From assembly GCA_021014325.1 (NCBI GenBank), contig CM037472.1, forward strand, positions 20,011,063-20,075,062: a stretch of 64,000 nucleotides of DNA, read 5' to 3'. Origin of the DNA: Plazaster borealis. Taxonomy: Eukaryota > Echinodermata > Asteroidea > Forcipulatida > Labidiasteridae. Below are positions 14,001 through 29,000 of this stretch, piece after piece; position 1 is the stretch's first letter, and the number at the start of each line of letters is the position of its first letter. The notes beneath the pieces are model-generated. The model saw nothing but the letters and a program-made list of their open reading frames with translations. It did not search any database and was not told the DNA's origin. Made by a program: the position numbers and the translations under genes.

Positions 14001-17000
14001 AGTTAGGGGAGGTGATGCCCAATGCAAACATGTACATGTAGAATATATCTGCACATCTGGGCCCAACAAGTAGCTAAGCACAACAAAATTATGCTTATCA
14101 GAATACGGTAACCAGCCAAAATACAACTCCACATGTACAATCTGTGACTGGTATCCTGCTCATTTTTTTTTGCTAAGCAGAAAACTGTTAAGCAACATTT
14201 TCATGCAGCTCTTTGAAATTAGGCTCTTGTAATAACATTAGTATTTATAAGTTTGGCAGCAACCCTGAATGTACTATATGTAAATAATACATCCATGATT
14301 GTATTATCATACAGAATAGCCTGCTGCTTGTGAAATCATTCGAAAATAAGCTTATGAATGCTTCAGTTAGCCATTCAATTGAACTCCACCCCCTTCATGC
14401 CAGTGCATATTATGTTTGCCGGGGTTCGTTTTTCTGTTATTTGTTTAGATTTGAGGCTGTGCGTGGTGGATATTCATGCAATTTGTACAGGTACATCATT
14501 TAGTAATCTCTTTTGGGAAAAGACGTTGGTTCTGAAAAGAGCTGGTTGGTTTGTTTAGTCAGTGCTCAGCATACACGTATCAGGGCACACATCACTTCAA
14601 ACAGAGCCAATAGTCGTTCATCATGCTGCCACCATCTTGGTCACGTTCCCTTTATTCCATAACAGTAATGAATACTAGTATTTATTGCATGGCAAAGGGA
14701 ACCTGACTATTTTTTCTCCCAGCCTCGATTTGGTTACTTGGTTCAGATTGGAGAAAAATCAAGATGGCCACACCATGATAAAGGTGTATCATCCACCAGG
14801 AGAATCACCCACAGACAGCACCAAACAGGTTCCTGCCAACAGCAGGATCCATCCATTCAAGATTTAAAAAAAAGAAGCTCCCACACTCTACACTCTCTTC
14901 AGCCTCATGAGGATGGCTTCAGAGCACACTAGCCTGGAGCTTCGTCTCTGAGAGGGCAAGGCCATTTTCATTTTGCAGAGGGCACTTCCATTGGAAAATC
15001 TTTAAAGTCTATGGGGGAACCCTTGAAAGGGCATCAAGGTCACGAACAGGGCAACAGAGCACACTAGCAGGCCTGTAATTTTCATCCTGGAGAGGGCAAG
15101 GCCATTTTCATTTTGCAAAGGGCACTCATTGTAAAATATTAAAGTCTATGGGGAATTTTTGAAAGCGCCAAGACCAGGGCAATAGAGGCCTTGGCCTCTG
15201 TGTAATTCTGGGCTTGCATTAGTCAAAACTCTTAGCATAGAGCAAAACAGATATACTGGTAAGAGTTTTGCATAAATATTTGCTTTTATAAATTTACTCG
15301 GGGGAGGGGCAGGAATATATGCAAACCAGCATCAACATCAGATGCAACCACACATGGAGTTGCATTATCTCCCACAGCTGGAAAAGCAGAACATGCACAC
15401 AGATCAAACAGGAATTCCAGGGTATTTTTAGTCTGGTCTTGTTGCCCTCTGCATGAACTCTGTATAGGCCTACAACAATGCACTACTACGTTAAGTGTGA
15501 CTCATCCAGAGCACTGTGTGTACCCATGGTATTGGCAGCGGATCAGGTGATGATTGTGTGAACCACTCAGAAGGCTGTAGTCATGCAAGGGAAGCATGTT
15601 ACCGGCCGACTTTGGTACAAAAGCACACGTTGTAGAATAGCAGCTATAGGTTTCCTTCTTGTAAGAGAATCTTTTGACATTCATACTGTACAACACACTA
15701 ATATACACAAATGGCTTTATCATACAATCTTTCAAGTGCAACCACGAACCTGAATATTTCTAACATAGAGTACATTTTGCGAACCAGTCATTAAAAAATT
15801 CACCACTCTTGATCCACCCCAAACGTGGCTTGGTATGACGGGGATGTGCATGTATAATGTACTCTCTTCCAATACAGGTATCTACCCCCCCCCACCCCAC
15901 CCCACCTCATGCAGGGCTTCAATTTTACACTGGATAGAAGACCTGAGGCAAGTGATTTTAGCTTTGGGCCAGCAAGCTATGGACCGGACAAGTCCAGCTG
16001 TCTAGTTTCTGTTAATAAAACCTCTCTGTGTAATTATCTTTAAACTAACAAAAAACGATGTTTAAATGTTGACTTTGAGTCATGGTAAATATCTTTCAAT
16101 TCTGTTGAGTATCAAAGTATTCTTACCCATTAGACTAAGATAAGTCTTCACTTAGTCCTTGTTCAAATAAACAAAGTTCACATAATAAACAAAATTAACA
16201 GTTCACATGTTAAACTTTGCAGAAAGTTCTTTCTCATTTAGATTCTTGTCTTGTAAAATCAATTCTGGTCCGGTAAAAAAGTTGAGCTATACAAGTCCTG
16301 CGGTCTTGTTGAATTTTACCCCAAATTCAAGCCCTACCATGCACCCCAATGCAATCAATATTCATGCAAAATGTAGAATTCAAGACAACATGTGGAATTA
16401 GTACAATAGACTGTGCAAGTCTCGCGCATATTTGAACTTCCGGGACCAATGTGGTCCCAACCATATGGAGTTTTACGTGGGTGAGATTTTGTTTTGTCAA
16501 TTAATTTAGTTTAACGTAATTTATAACCATGAAAATTATATATGTTGTTGGGAATGTAATACTTAGTGATAAAAAATATGAATGTAAAATCAATTCAACA
16601 ATATAACAAAGAAAACCTGAGATTTAAACTTAACCTCAGCTTCCAGTTACTGCAAAAAATTAAGAACTTTGTGCTCACCTCCGATCACAAAACTTATGTA
16701 AACGCTTGTTTAGGATGCGCGATGATAATCGCCAGATGCTGTAATTGCAACGGCAAGCCTTTTCATTGCAGCCTATGATTGTTGTGGCGTCAGCGTCCTC
16801 CATAAACTGCGTCACAAGTCAATTTTACGCCCGTGTGACAATCGCGAATCCGCCTAAGGGGTTTCTAAAAAGTTAAGATCAAACAAGCATCCTTGTCCCA
16901 GAGTTTGAATTTTGTTTTAATAATAATTAATACATTATTTGTGTATTTATTAGAAAAACTAAAACTAATTTTATACAAATTGTAATGAATACTTTTGTTG

Positions 17001-20000
17001 ATGTAGATTTTGTCATTAGGCCTAAATATAATTTAAAACAAAGTTTTGATTTCAGAATTTTTCTTTCTTTCTTCATTTCATGTGTTTTCTCTTTCCGATA
17101 CGCACGAGACTTGCACAGTCTATTGCAAGGATTCCTAGATCTACTCATACCAAGTTCTCTTCTTGGACTGCATACCCCGGATCCATACTCTTTAGTTCCT
17201 TTTTCTACCATCTGGGATCTGGCTCCAGTGTTTTCAGCAAATCCAAGATAGTTGTACGATCCAAGGTTGATACTCCTTTTTGTTTTTCCGGTTAGACTGC
17301 AAGCAACAAACAATATCAATATCAACAGAAATGAAACAACTGAAAATGATGAACAAGAAAAAAATGGTTTTAAAGGGTCTGTATACGTTTGGTAATGACT
17401 CTGTAAATCAACGGCAATAAAAACTTACTTGGTAAGAAGTACAGCAGCTTTGGATAGTATAATGCATTTTGAGAAACTTTTCACTTCAGGGTCATTCCAT
17501 GTCAATTCAACACGCTTTTGGACCTGACCGTCACGGATTGAAATGAAATTTGGTGTGATGATTGGATAAGTTGAGAAACCCCCAGAACTGAAATTTTATG
17601 TCATTCGGTTAATTATTTTTTGAGATATGGGTTAACGAACTTTTGACTAATTAGCATGACCTGCTATGTTTGGACATTCATATCTCCAAAAGTAAAGCAC
17701 CTACAGAGATAAAATTTACATAATTTTAAAGCTCTTGAGTGGCCCTTATTTGATAACACAAAATTTAAATTATACCATATACCACAACAAAATTACGCAA
17801 AATATGACCTTTGACCTCGATTTGCGAAAATGCGTATTTTTCAAAATGCGTAATTTTTTTATTATCGTTAGCTTAAGATTTAAGGAACATTTTCAGAAAG
17901 ATTTGGGATGGGCACTCTTACAGTTTTTTAGTTTTGATTATTTGAACATTGGCTAGCAAGGACAAAAACTTAAAATGTATGCATTGTGCATGTACATATG
18001 TATAGTATAATGTATACTATTGTGCATAGTACACTATGTGCTTGATGTACAGTATACATGTGATTGCATTACTTGGTCCATTAACAGTGGCCATCCCCCA
18101 AACCGGTCATTACCAGGCAGTGAAGACCGGGTCCTCACACTGTTATTCCCTAATGAAAGTGATGAATTATCCCTCAGTGTACAGTGTAGGTAAGGTGACT
18201 GTAAAAGGCACGGGATAAATAATTCCCAGAAAAGTTTAAAAGGACAAAAACTTAAAACGTATGCATTGTACATCAGTACATATGTATAGTGTAATGTATA
18301 GTGCCCCCCCCCCGCCCCCCCCCCACCCAGAGTGACCCATAGAAAAATAATTTTAAAATTAATTTACAAAATCTTCTTCCTTGGGGCTTGCCACTCTTGC
18401 ACCAATACAATACATTGTATTGTATTGGTGCAATGTTGGCAAGCCCCCCCCCCCCCAGGGTGACCCATAGAAAATCATGCTAATATGAATTTTTCCAAAA
18501 TCTTCTTCCTTGGGGCTTGCCAACCTTGCACCAAATACAATACATGCTCATTTTGCCTCATGCAAACCTTTGCAAACCTTTCTGGACTGTCCTCCCAAAC
18601 TTTTCTGGGAATTATTTATCCCATGCCTTTTACAGTCACCTCACCTACACATGTACACTGAGGGATAATTCATCACTTTCATTAGGGAATAACAGTGTGA
18701 GGACCCAGTCTTCACTGCCTGGTAATGACCGGTTTGGGGGATGGCGACTGTTAATGGACCAAGTAATGCAATCACATGTATACTGTACATCAAGCACATA
18801 GTGTACTATGTACATGTACACAATAGTACAACATTACACTATACGTATGTACATGCACAATGCATACATTTTAAGTTTTTGTCCTTGCTAGCCAATGTTC
18901 AAATAATCAAAACTAAAAAACTGTAAGAGTGCCCATCCCAAATCTTTCTGAAAATGTTCCTTAAATCTTAAGCTAACGATAATAAAAAAATTACGCATTT
19001 TGAAAAATACGCATTTTCGCAAATCGAGGTCAAAGGTCATATTTTTGCATAATTTTTTTGTGGTACATGGTATAATTTAAATTTTGTGCTATCAAATAAG
19101 GGCCACTCAAGAGCTTTTAAATTATGTACATCTCTGTAGGTGCTTTACTTTTGGAGATATGAATGTCCAAACATAGCAGGTCATGCTAATTAGTCAAAAG
19201 TTCGTTAACCCATATCTCAAAAAATAATTAACCGAATGACATAAAATTTCGGTTCTGGGGGTTTCTCAACTTGTCCAACCATCACACCAAATTTCATATC
19301 AATCCGTGAAGGTCAGGTCCAAAAGCGTGTTGAATTGACACGGAATGACCCTTCAAAGTACTGCGGAAGGTTATGGAAAAAGATATCACTTTTTATCCCC
19401 CAAAAATTTGAAACTGAGAAGCGTTACTGCAGTAACGTATCTCAGTTTGTGTATTCCAATTGCAGATTATTCTTCCTGCATGGACATAACCGCTCCAGAT
19501 TGTCAGGCAATATCTCAAAAACGCTACCACCTTTTGAGATGAAATTTTCACAGGTTAGTGTTATGGTATATATCTACAACTATATAGGATTGAAACAAAC
19601 AGTGAGTTCCAATTACCAAACGTACACAATCCCTTTAAAAACCTGGCACAAACTACGCGCAACCACTGAGCAAACTAATTTGAAATGCACAGACGCTGTG
19701 TTTGCTGAGCAGAAAGCGGCAGTTAAACTGTGCAATACTCATGTAGCTCCATGTCGCGAGTTCATTGCTTACTTTTACTTTGGAAGTAAATATTGTCGTT
19801 TTATGTATTTGTTGCTAGGCACTACATGTTCGCTAGAAACAGTCAATCTGGTTAGATAGAATACATGTAGGTTACCAGCCAAATAATTATTTAAGTTTAT
19901 ATAATTTTTTGGTTGAACAACAAAGACAAATTGAATAGAGAAGGATTTGAACCTGTTACCTCCGGATTAACATGCCGGCTCTCTATCAACTGATCTAGCC

Positions 20001-23000
20001 CTAATGTTGGCAGTCTCCATATTTTGTCAATATCTTTGTTTGGGGTCAGCTGTCAGAAGCCATTCAACCTGTAACTGCCGCAAAACCGGGGATCACACCC
20101 AAGTTTATGATACAAGTTTATGATAAGTTTATATATAATGTAACGCAGAAGTAGATTCTTGTTGTTTGATTGGAGGATTTGAGGTCACTCCCCATTCATT
20201 AATCAAAAACTTAAAATGGCTTTAGTAATAAACCATGCATTTTGGTAGTATTCACTGTGTACTTTCATCCTATCCTTTTTTACTACTGCACGCTAGACGA
20301 CACCATGCATTACTCAGCACAAAACGCCCTCGCTGTGGATGTCGGAATACAATCTTGTACAGTTTGTTTATTCTTGTCATCGTTTCATCCTCCAATCAAG
20401 TGGCAAAGATCTACTTGGATGTTACATAAAACAAAAAAATGAATATTTTGCATTCCTGCAATAGAGAGAATATTTTCACTGAAAGTTTGAATATGTTCGC
20501 GTCAACTAGGCTTCCCCTTGTTGAATGGAACCTTCCACATTTCAACTCATGAACATTTTTCTCACCATTGCACTATAAACATCCATTATTTGTACAATAT
20601 TACATTGCTTATTAGTGCTTACTAGCGCTAATTAATGTATAATTACTTGATGACAGTTCAGTTCTTGGTTTTACTTAACGTGTTGCAGTAAGCGTGTAAA
20701 TAAGCGTTTTGTGTTCAATACGCATTATGCGTGTATTTGTAGGATTTCGGACAGTGATATCCCACAGCCGTTGACCAATCAAAATTCTAGCTCGCTGGAT
20801 GATAAATGTATTCAGGTACACACATGATGATGTTTATGTCATTTTACCTTAGAAACATGCAGTGATATTAAAAATACAAAACTATGTACATTCAAATATT
20901 TTAATTTGTTTGTTCAGAAAGAGAGCTCTAACTTTCTCGCTCATAATGGAAATCAAGATCGTTAAACGCATTTAACACGTCAGGCTTTGTACAAAGTCTA
21001 AACTGATATTATCAGCAGCTTATCTGTTTGGAGCTACACATACTGTACAATGTACACGTAGGCATATGTCCATGTAACTGCATTGTATTCATACATGATA
21101 CCTCCCAAAGAAGTTGATAAACCGAACAATACTTAATCTATTGATAATGGTCCAAGGCATTCTGCCTAAATCGCTAATGTTTACATCAAGTCAATATTGA
21201 CCATTAGACAAGATTGTCTACGGATGAATCGAGCTCCCAAGCAGCACAGTACTTCACACTTTAACAGGGCTTGCCCTCAACTTTTTCAGTGACTAAACCA
21301 GCAGGACCAGTTAGGCCAAAAAAAGAACAGAAAACATGTTTAGCGTCCTGCCTTTTTGAAAAAAGTAAGGAGGATGGCCTTTTTTTTCTTCTTTCTTTTT
21401 TAAATGGCCGTCTGACACATTTTTCGAGTTAATCGGCCAGGCTATTTTACAAGATGGTTGCCAGCTTTTTTTCGGTGTGCTTTTTTCGGTTTGCTAAGTC
21501 TAAAATACGTTCTTATTTATTTAAAAATTGATTTGCTTCGTCAGGGATCGTTTAAAAAGGAGGCGGCGTCTTAAAAGGAAGTGGGCTAAACATGTTTTTT
21601 ATTTTATTTGGCCATATCTTTTCATTTCACTTGTCCCTCAGCTTTTTCACTAGTCCATACTTTATATTAAATGAGATGTTTTTCAACACTGAACAAGCCA
21701 GCCGGATCACTTGGAGAGAATATTGACAGGTCCTCAGGTGATTTAACTGGCATTTGGCCAGCGGACCACTGATATTGTTAAGGGGGAACACTGCTTTAAT
21801 CTATACCTGCATAATTCCTGTTCACAAATTTCACAACCTTGCAGATAAAACAAAAAGAGTTTAGGACCAACGTTTGGGTATGTGTAAATATTTTGATGCA
21901 GTAAAAACAAATCATCCGTGACAGTCCAAAGTGACACAAACACAAGCACTTAATAGTTAAATGGTGAAATGAACACTGACTATATCTAGAACCTTGTTTC
22001 GCCCAGCAGGAAGTGTATAACATAAGAATTGAGTACACTAGGCTACTGGTTTGCCATAGAAGCCTCATCCCATTGTACAAATATAAGTATGCAATCAAAT
22101 GTCAAACACTTTCTGAGCACGAAAGAAAAAAATAAATAAATATGTTGGAAATCAAATTTGAAAAAGGGAAGACCACCATGCCTGAGTATGATTGCTCAAT
22201 GTCCATACTAAAAAAATAATCTTGGATTCAGTAATAAAATTGATCACCACTAAGGCTTCCATTTCCATCTTGCAGTTTGACAAAGGACTGACTAATGTTG
22301 GACTGCTAACAAGATTACGGGCACCAAAACAGTGCACCGTATCTACGCAGGGAGGACTGTTAGCCCACAACAAAAGGCTTCTAATTCAATCACATACGTG
22401 TAGACCGCTGCAGACGGCAGATATTAACATGAACACTCCATGGTGCGTCTACAAGATGACAGTGCGTGCAATCTCAATGCATCTTATTATTACAGTTCAC
22501 TACTATTTCATTGCTACAGTTTCTTTATATATTTTTTTTGATAATTTGAGAGACTGAGGAACAGTGCGATGGCTTGCATTAGATGTGACCTCAGTAAGAA
22601 GGCAAACTGGACTGATTTCATAATTATTATTTTTCATCGCGACAAAGGGGACTCGGAACGGTGGCCTTACTTCTGTTGTATCTATATTTCATAGATTGAT
22701 AAAGGAAGCTAAAGGCCATGTCAGAATCAAGTGACTTCGGCTTGCGGCTGTTGGCTCAAGAGACGATGTTGAAGAATAGGTCCTTTCAATGATCCGGTCA
22801 TAGCCACTCTCGAAGCCATCCATTCTAAGTCGGGTTTTGTGAATCTCTTTTGACTAGTCTAGGCTCAAAGAGGAGTCAGTACATACGCTATAAGCTAGTT
22901 TGCGCAAACCTTTAGTGAAACCTCAAAACACAAAGCAGTTTAACCACTGAGGAAGGACATTAGATTCTTAATTCTTTCCACCAGGTTGAACATTAAAGTC

Positions 23001-26000
23001 TTCCAAACTGTGAACTATTGATAGAGAGCCAGGAAAACTCTCTGTCAGACAATCAACCTTTTCCACTCAAATGTAAATTCTCAACAACTAATCCTTGTGT
23101 ATTGATGTTGAAAAAAAAACACAGCGAAGCAGTCCTGCCGCCGATTTCACCAAACTCTTCCTAACTTAGGATTAATCCTAGGCAATGCTAAGAGATCCAT
23201 AGGACTAGTCTTAAGTTAGGACCAGTACTTAAGACTAGTCCTATCTCTTAGCATTGCCTAGGATTAATCCTAAGTTAGGAAGAGTTTGGTGAAATCGACG
23301 GCAGGGGCAAGACAAAGTACCACACAAGCTCTGTTCACTGCCTTATTAGGCATGCCATCATATCACTAGGCCTATATGATTACTGTTTGACATTGTTGTT
23401 TAAATGTTTACTCTTCCTGAGATGATCCCTTTAATAATCATAAAATACATGAGGATTAAGATAGGCTCCCTTTATCAGGTGCTTCTTGTTTCTCTGACAG
23501 TACTGAGGGTTGATGTATTTTTCTCCATTTTATCTCAAAGCGTGAAAGGAAAAGGGTCTCAGAAAATAACAAATTTGTTTGTTTGTTTGTATGATCTTCC
23601 CAACAAAGGAACCATTTTATCTCAAAGCGTGAAAGGGAAAGGGTCTCAGAAAATAACAATTTTGTTTGTTTGTTGGCATGATCTTCCCAACAAGGGAACT
23701 CGGGAAAGCTTCCACGAGGGGGATATAAACGCAAAGCTGGCAACAGCCAATCTCTCTCATACAAACATTGGTTTAACGTCTATGATTATGAATTGCACAA
23801 ATCAATAAATGCTTATTTAAGTCATTGTGAAATCAGTGGTTAGTCTGGCCATTTTTCGAAACCAGCAACCTTGTGATTGCAAGTCCGGCACAGTCCAAGG
23901 GAAAGGGAAAGGGAAAGGTATACGCTTATTAATCACTCTTTAAATTAACAGCAATAAAAACCTACTTGTTAGAATTACAGCATGATTTTGAGAATCATTT
24001 CACTTCGAGATAATGTGGTTATGGAAAAATATATCAGTTTTTAGCCCCAAAATTTGAATCTGAGAAATGTTCAGGGGATACGTTTCTCAGATTGTGTATT
24101 CCAGTTACGGATTATTCTTCCTGCGTGGACATAAGGCCTAGTGGACATAACCGCTCTGGATTTTCGGCGATATCTCAAAAACGTGACCACCTTTTGAAAT
24201 GAAATTTTCACAGGTTAGTTTTATTGCATATATCTACATTTTATATATAGGAGAAAAACAATCGAAGGGTTCCAAAAACCAAAGGTATACTTTCTCTTTA
24301 ATCGTTCAACTCCTGAATACTTTCATTCACTTACTTGAGAGTCCAATTGTGGTCCGGTGTCGTGTACTCCATGATGTCAATATTAGCACCAGGCATACCA
24401 GCTATCGGTATGTGGCCGCAGTCTCTGCCACGCATGTAGATGTTACGCCCGAAGAAATTCACAAAATCTGAGAACAGAGGGACAAAGTTCTGTACAAAGA
24501 AAGACGAAGAGGAAAAAAAAAGGAAAATTTAATATGTACCACTGTCTTTACTTTTTGAAATTTTAATTAACCATATTTCAAATTGCATGCATCAAGGACT
24601 CTGTTGAATTGTAATCGCTTATATTTTCCTGGGATTATTTTATATTTAACAAACAATTTCATTTTATTTTATTTTGTATTATTATTTACTTATCTCCAAC
24701 TAACAGTAATAAATCGCGAATTACAGGAAGGGATGAAAAAATAAAATGTTAATTAGATACAATTTATTTTATTGCTGATTTTTTTTTTATAACTATCTCC
24801 AACCAACAGTGATAAATTGCCAATGACAGGAATGGATAAAAATATAAAATGCTAAAATAGACACAATTCTTGTCTAAACGTTCATACATGTACATATTGT
24901 ATAAATTTCCTTCCTCCATGCCTTTACAGGTGCACACCTAGCATGAGCAATGTATGTGTACACAAGTACATTGTGCATACTGCAATGATCCTTGCTCTAG
25001 AATTACAGCCTGCAAACATGTACAATATACACGTCAGGCTTTGCATTATTATTATTATAATACTGGTTTTTATAAAAACATTTCACAATCTTGGTGTGCC
25101 ATTTTGGGAGTTAATGACCCTAACAGTGTAGTGTGCATTTTAGGCGACATAGCAAACGCGCGCTACAACGGCGAGCATGGCAGCAGTCGCAACATGTGAT
25201 GTTAGTGCAGGGGGGTCGATACTATGTTTTCTACACAAAGGGCAAGGATGATACACTACACTGCAGATCTGACACTGTACAGTACATGTGTTCATTGCTC
25301 AGTGGGAAAACAACAAATTTGACTGTGGCATATTGCTTGAATGCTTCTTACTGTATGTTATACCACCATTGAGCGTGGGCAAATGGTTATAAACATAATT
25401 ACATTAGGGGTTTGCCACACTAAATAGCGAGAAAACCATGCGCCAAGCCTCATTAATAATGTTAACCCCCCATTTTTTTTTTTTCGTTCAAAGATTTGAA
25501 GGTCATCATGGCTTTTTATGGATTGTTGAAAAATGGTATAATGTGCCCCTTGGGTTGTTGACTTCCAGCATGGAGCATCCCTCTAACTGTTTTCCCTATT
25601 TTGCTGAAAGGTGTAGGATTATTTGTCCAAGAAGGAGTCTGGCCAGTTTAGCCTACTCGTTCAGTTCAGCTTCAGGGGTGTTTTTATTTGGGATGAGCCT
25701 AGCTCAAAAGCTGAATTGCTAACCTACTCAAAAGTTGAAAGAATCATGAAGTTTAAATGTCAGAAAATACACGTATATTTGATTTGTTTTCAAGTGGCTG
25801 AGGGACTTTAAAATATTTAGTATTTTTTTGATATTTAGCATTAAGCATTGGTTGCTGTGGGGAGCTTATTTAGTGTAGTGTACCGTTTATGCAAAGGTCA
25901 TTTAAACCCAAGGACAATGTTACACAAGCACTGGGCTGTGTACATGTACATGTACATGTACATGTACATGGTCTGCAAAATGACTGCAACAAGGAAACCT

Positions 26001-29000
26001 GAGAAAATGAACCCATGCCATGAAGACAAGGTTAACACATGTAAGCATTGGTAAAATTCAAGGTATTTGCCTTAGTAATTTCATATTAACAACAAAAATT
26101 ACGATGCCCACATATCCAAGCTAAGAGTAAAATTCAAGGTATTTGCCTTAGTAATTTCATATTAACAACAAAAATTACAATGCCCACTTATCCAAGCTAA
26201 GAGTGCTCAAAAACTCCAAAACATTTAACAAAACACAAGAAATGATTGAATGCAGTACAGCATCACCGAGTCAGAATAGGCTCCAAGATTGTAAAATATA
26301 GAATGTGTGTTCTTGTTTGTTTTTTAAAATGAAAACATAATCGGTAGAAACGCAAACACTGCATCTACTGACAAGAGCCAAGAAGTATACATTTTATACG
26401 GAAAACCATTACTTTGTCAGATGAAATGAAATTTAGCAACATGCCTACTATGTACCAGACACCAAGACTGCCATGCATTACATGTACATGTATGCAATAT
26501 GATCTGGGGCTGAACAGCGGGGGAACGGTCACAGAATGTTCATGTTCATAATTCTCCCTGTGTCTCTGGTAGTAGTACTGTATGTTAATTTCCTTTATTC
26601 TGCAAATTATACTGTAATGTACATTGACGTTTTCATAGTTGATGCTTTTTACAATGTCAATGTTCAATACAAACCATTCTTAAAAAATACATTCTTAATT
26701 TTATGTTTTTGTGTCTTGTCTATCATAATTTAAGGTTGTGTTCCAAATGGCGGCTACAGCTACGGCTATGGCTAGATTTCCGCATCATCGGGCGTGGAAA
26801 TATAGTACATCCTTAGCAACACCCTTAGCAACACCCTTAGCAACAGTCGTAGCCGTAGCGGCCAATTCGGATCAGCCCTCCGCTTAAAAAAATGGCCACT
26901 TTCAGTGAGAGCTATGCTTTCATAAAGTAAGGGGATGGAAAAGAAATTTATAAATTTATACCCAAGTGTCCCTACTGCTACATGTACGTATTTCAATGTT
27001 TTCAATCTGATTAATTCATAAGACATGTATGAAGGAAGTGAGGCAGCGCAGCTCAGATTAAGATGGCAACATTATTCAATCATGGTACATACTCTACACT
27101 GATGTAAGTGGAATGAGTGGAGCAGAGAATAGCAGTTGAATGTTTGTTTTATTGCCATCCAATGTTATCAATCTTATGCCTTTCTTGCAATGCTGCTACA
27201 ATGCACTACTCCCACGGAGTGCTACGTGTAAGAGTTGAGACATGCATAGTCCAACAAGTGGATCGTCAGGAAGCTTTTGCAGGGGTTGTGTATAAAAATA
27301 GAATTCCTTGTCAAAGTTGGGCAATTTGGGAATCGTCACCTGGACTTTTCAATAAATGATCAACCCTAAAAATAGGGCTAGTAATAAACAAACAGGAATA
27401 ATATAGCAACGGGCCCATGACAAAACTTTGCGTAATCGCATGATTTAACACATTATGCTTGTGATCCATGGGTTTATTATTACATACAGTTGTATAAGAC
27501 TCAATAGAATTGAACAGTCACAAAAATTTCTGTTGATTTTATACATTGTATGCACTGTCAATTGGGTCAAACAGCAGGTCAAAAATGATATATTATAGCA
27601 GGATACAAGAAAGCTCAACTTGGGTGAGTTGGATTGGCAAAGTGGTTTCTTTCTTGACCTTGCTTCCACCTCTACGACCTTCATTTGAATCCCGCCAGGG
27701 GCACTATGTGGATTGGGTTTTTAGTCCCTACTTGATTGCATTATGGGTTTCCCCCCTGGAATAACTCTCTGTGGTTTTCCTCCCACATCTAAAACTGAAA
27801 CTTCCTTCATTGTCTTCTCTCCGTGGGGTTCATGATTGACAAGTATAGTGACTTAGTTTGCTTTTGTGAGAATCCTCGGCTTCACAACCAGAATTTAAAT
27901 AAATGAAATGGAAAGAATGAACTTCTGGGTTTTGTTTTCACTGTAGAGTGACAGCTGTAGCTGTATGAAGTGTGCGGATGTTGAAAAATCACCTGATTCT
28001 TTCTATATCGCCTGATCAAGGCAGGCAGGGAGCGAATTTTTTTTTCCTGAACCTTTCAGGCAGTACAGTGTACGTGGGCCATTGAAAAATCAAAAAGCGG
28101 TATTATGTGACGTCCTCGCTCTGATTGGCTTAAACTCCACGGACACTGCTTGAAAGGTTCAGGAAAAAAAAATTCGCAGGCAGGCAGGAAAGGGAAGGGG
28201 GGTGGGGAAGAAGGGGCAGGAGGTCTGTCGATGAGAAACACTGTTTGCAGTTAGTTGGGAGAGGAGTTGCTCAGGTTTGAAAGGGAGTAGTAAAGGGAGC
28301 TGATGAAGTTGGCAAGCCACGTCACGGATGAGTAGTATTGCTTCTCCAGGGCTTGTGGGTCAGCTGTTTCCTTGTTCATGATCTGATCATGGTGCAACTG
28401 TGTGTAAAGTGTTCAAATGCATTTCAGAATCACGACATGACAAGAAATCTGAAAGTTGACAATCTAAGTACCGAACTTCCCATTTAATTTTGACATTCAT
28501 GATTTGATTTCACTGATTCATTTCAAAATGAGTTTGCACTTTTGTCATTGAGATTTATTTTGTTATCACACTTTCATTGGCAGTAATAATTGATTGTATA
28601 ACACTGGGTGAAACCATTGAGCAAGGAACAGATGCTCTATGGTGAAACTCAGCCCAGCAGACACATTATAATTAATGTTATTTCTCAAGGCTTTACCACC
28701 CTCCATGGCCTCTGTGACTGAATGTGACAGCAGGGCTTGTATGTAGCTCAAAATGTTTACTGGACCAGAATTTTTTTACAAGACCACTGAATTGAAATGA
28801 GAGAAGCAAACAAAATACCTGCACAACTTAACATTTGAACTGTTTCAATTTGAACAAGCACTAAAGAGAAGATTTATATATCATTTGTATCATGGGTATA
28901 AAGTATTCTCCAATACACAACAGGGCTGAAAGATTTTTATCGGACTAAAGGTCAACATTTGTCGAAAAAACCCAAGACTGACTTGTCCAATGTCCAGTCA

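Larger units (their letters stand above)
17371..19638 (+). repeat. Palindromic repeat family B, copy 3, split by an insertion
   Basis: The two parts 17371-17488 and 19352-19638 align with the intact copy at 12373. The interruption is the foldback element 17489-19351. The four bases TTCA occur on both sides, as expected of a target-site duplication. Confidence 0.85.

Noticed and set aside
19335..19859. 174-codon plus-strand open frame
   Set aside because: Its first half is the right part of repeat family B, which is non-coding in its other copies and interrupted differently. No domain is recognisable.
23404..23808. 134-codon open frame with a repeated peptide unit
   Set aside because: The repeat in the peptide is just the 87-bp tandem duplication read in frame. 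There is no homology and no splice or promoter context.
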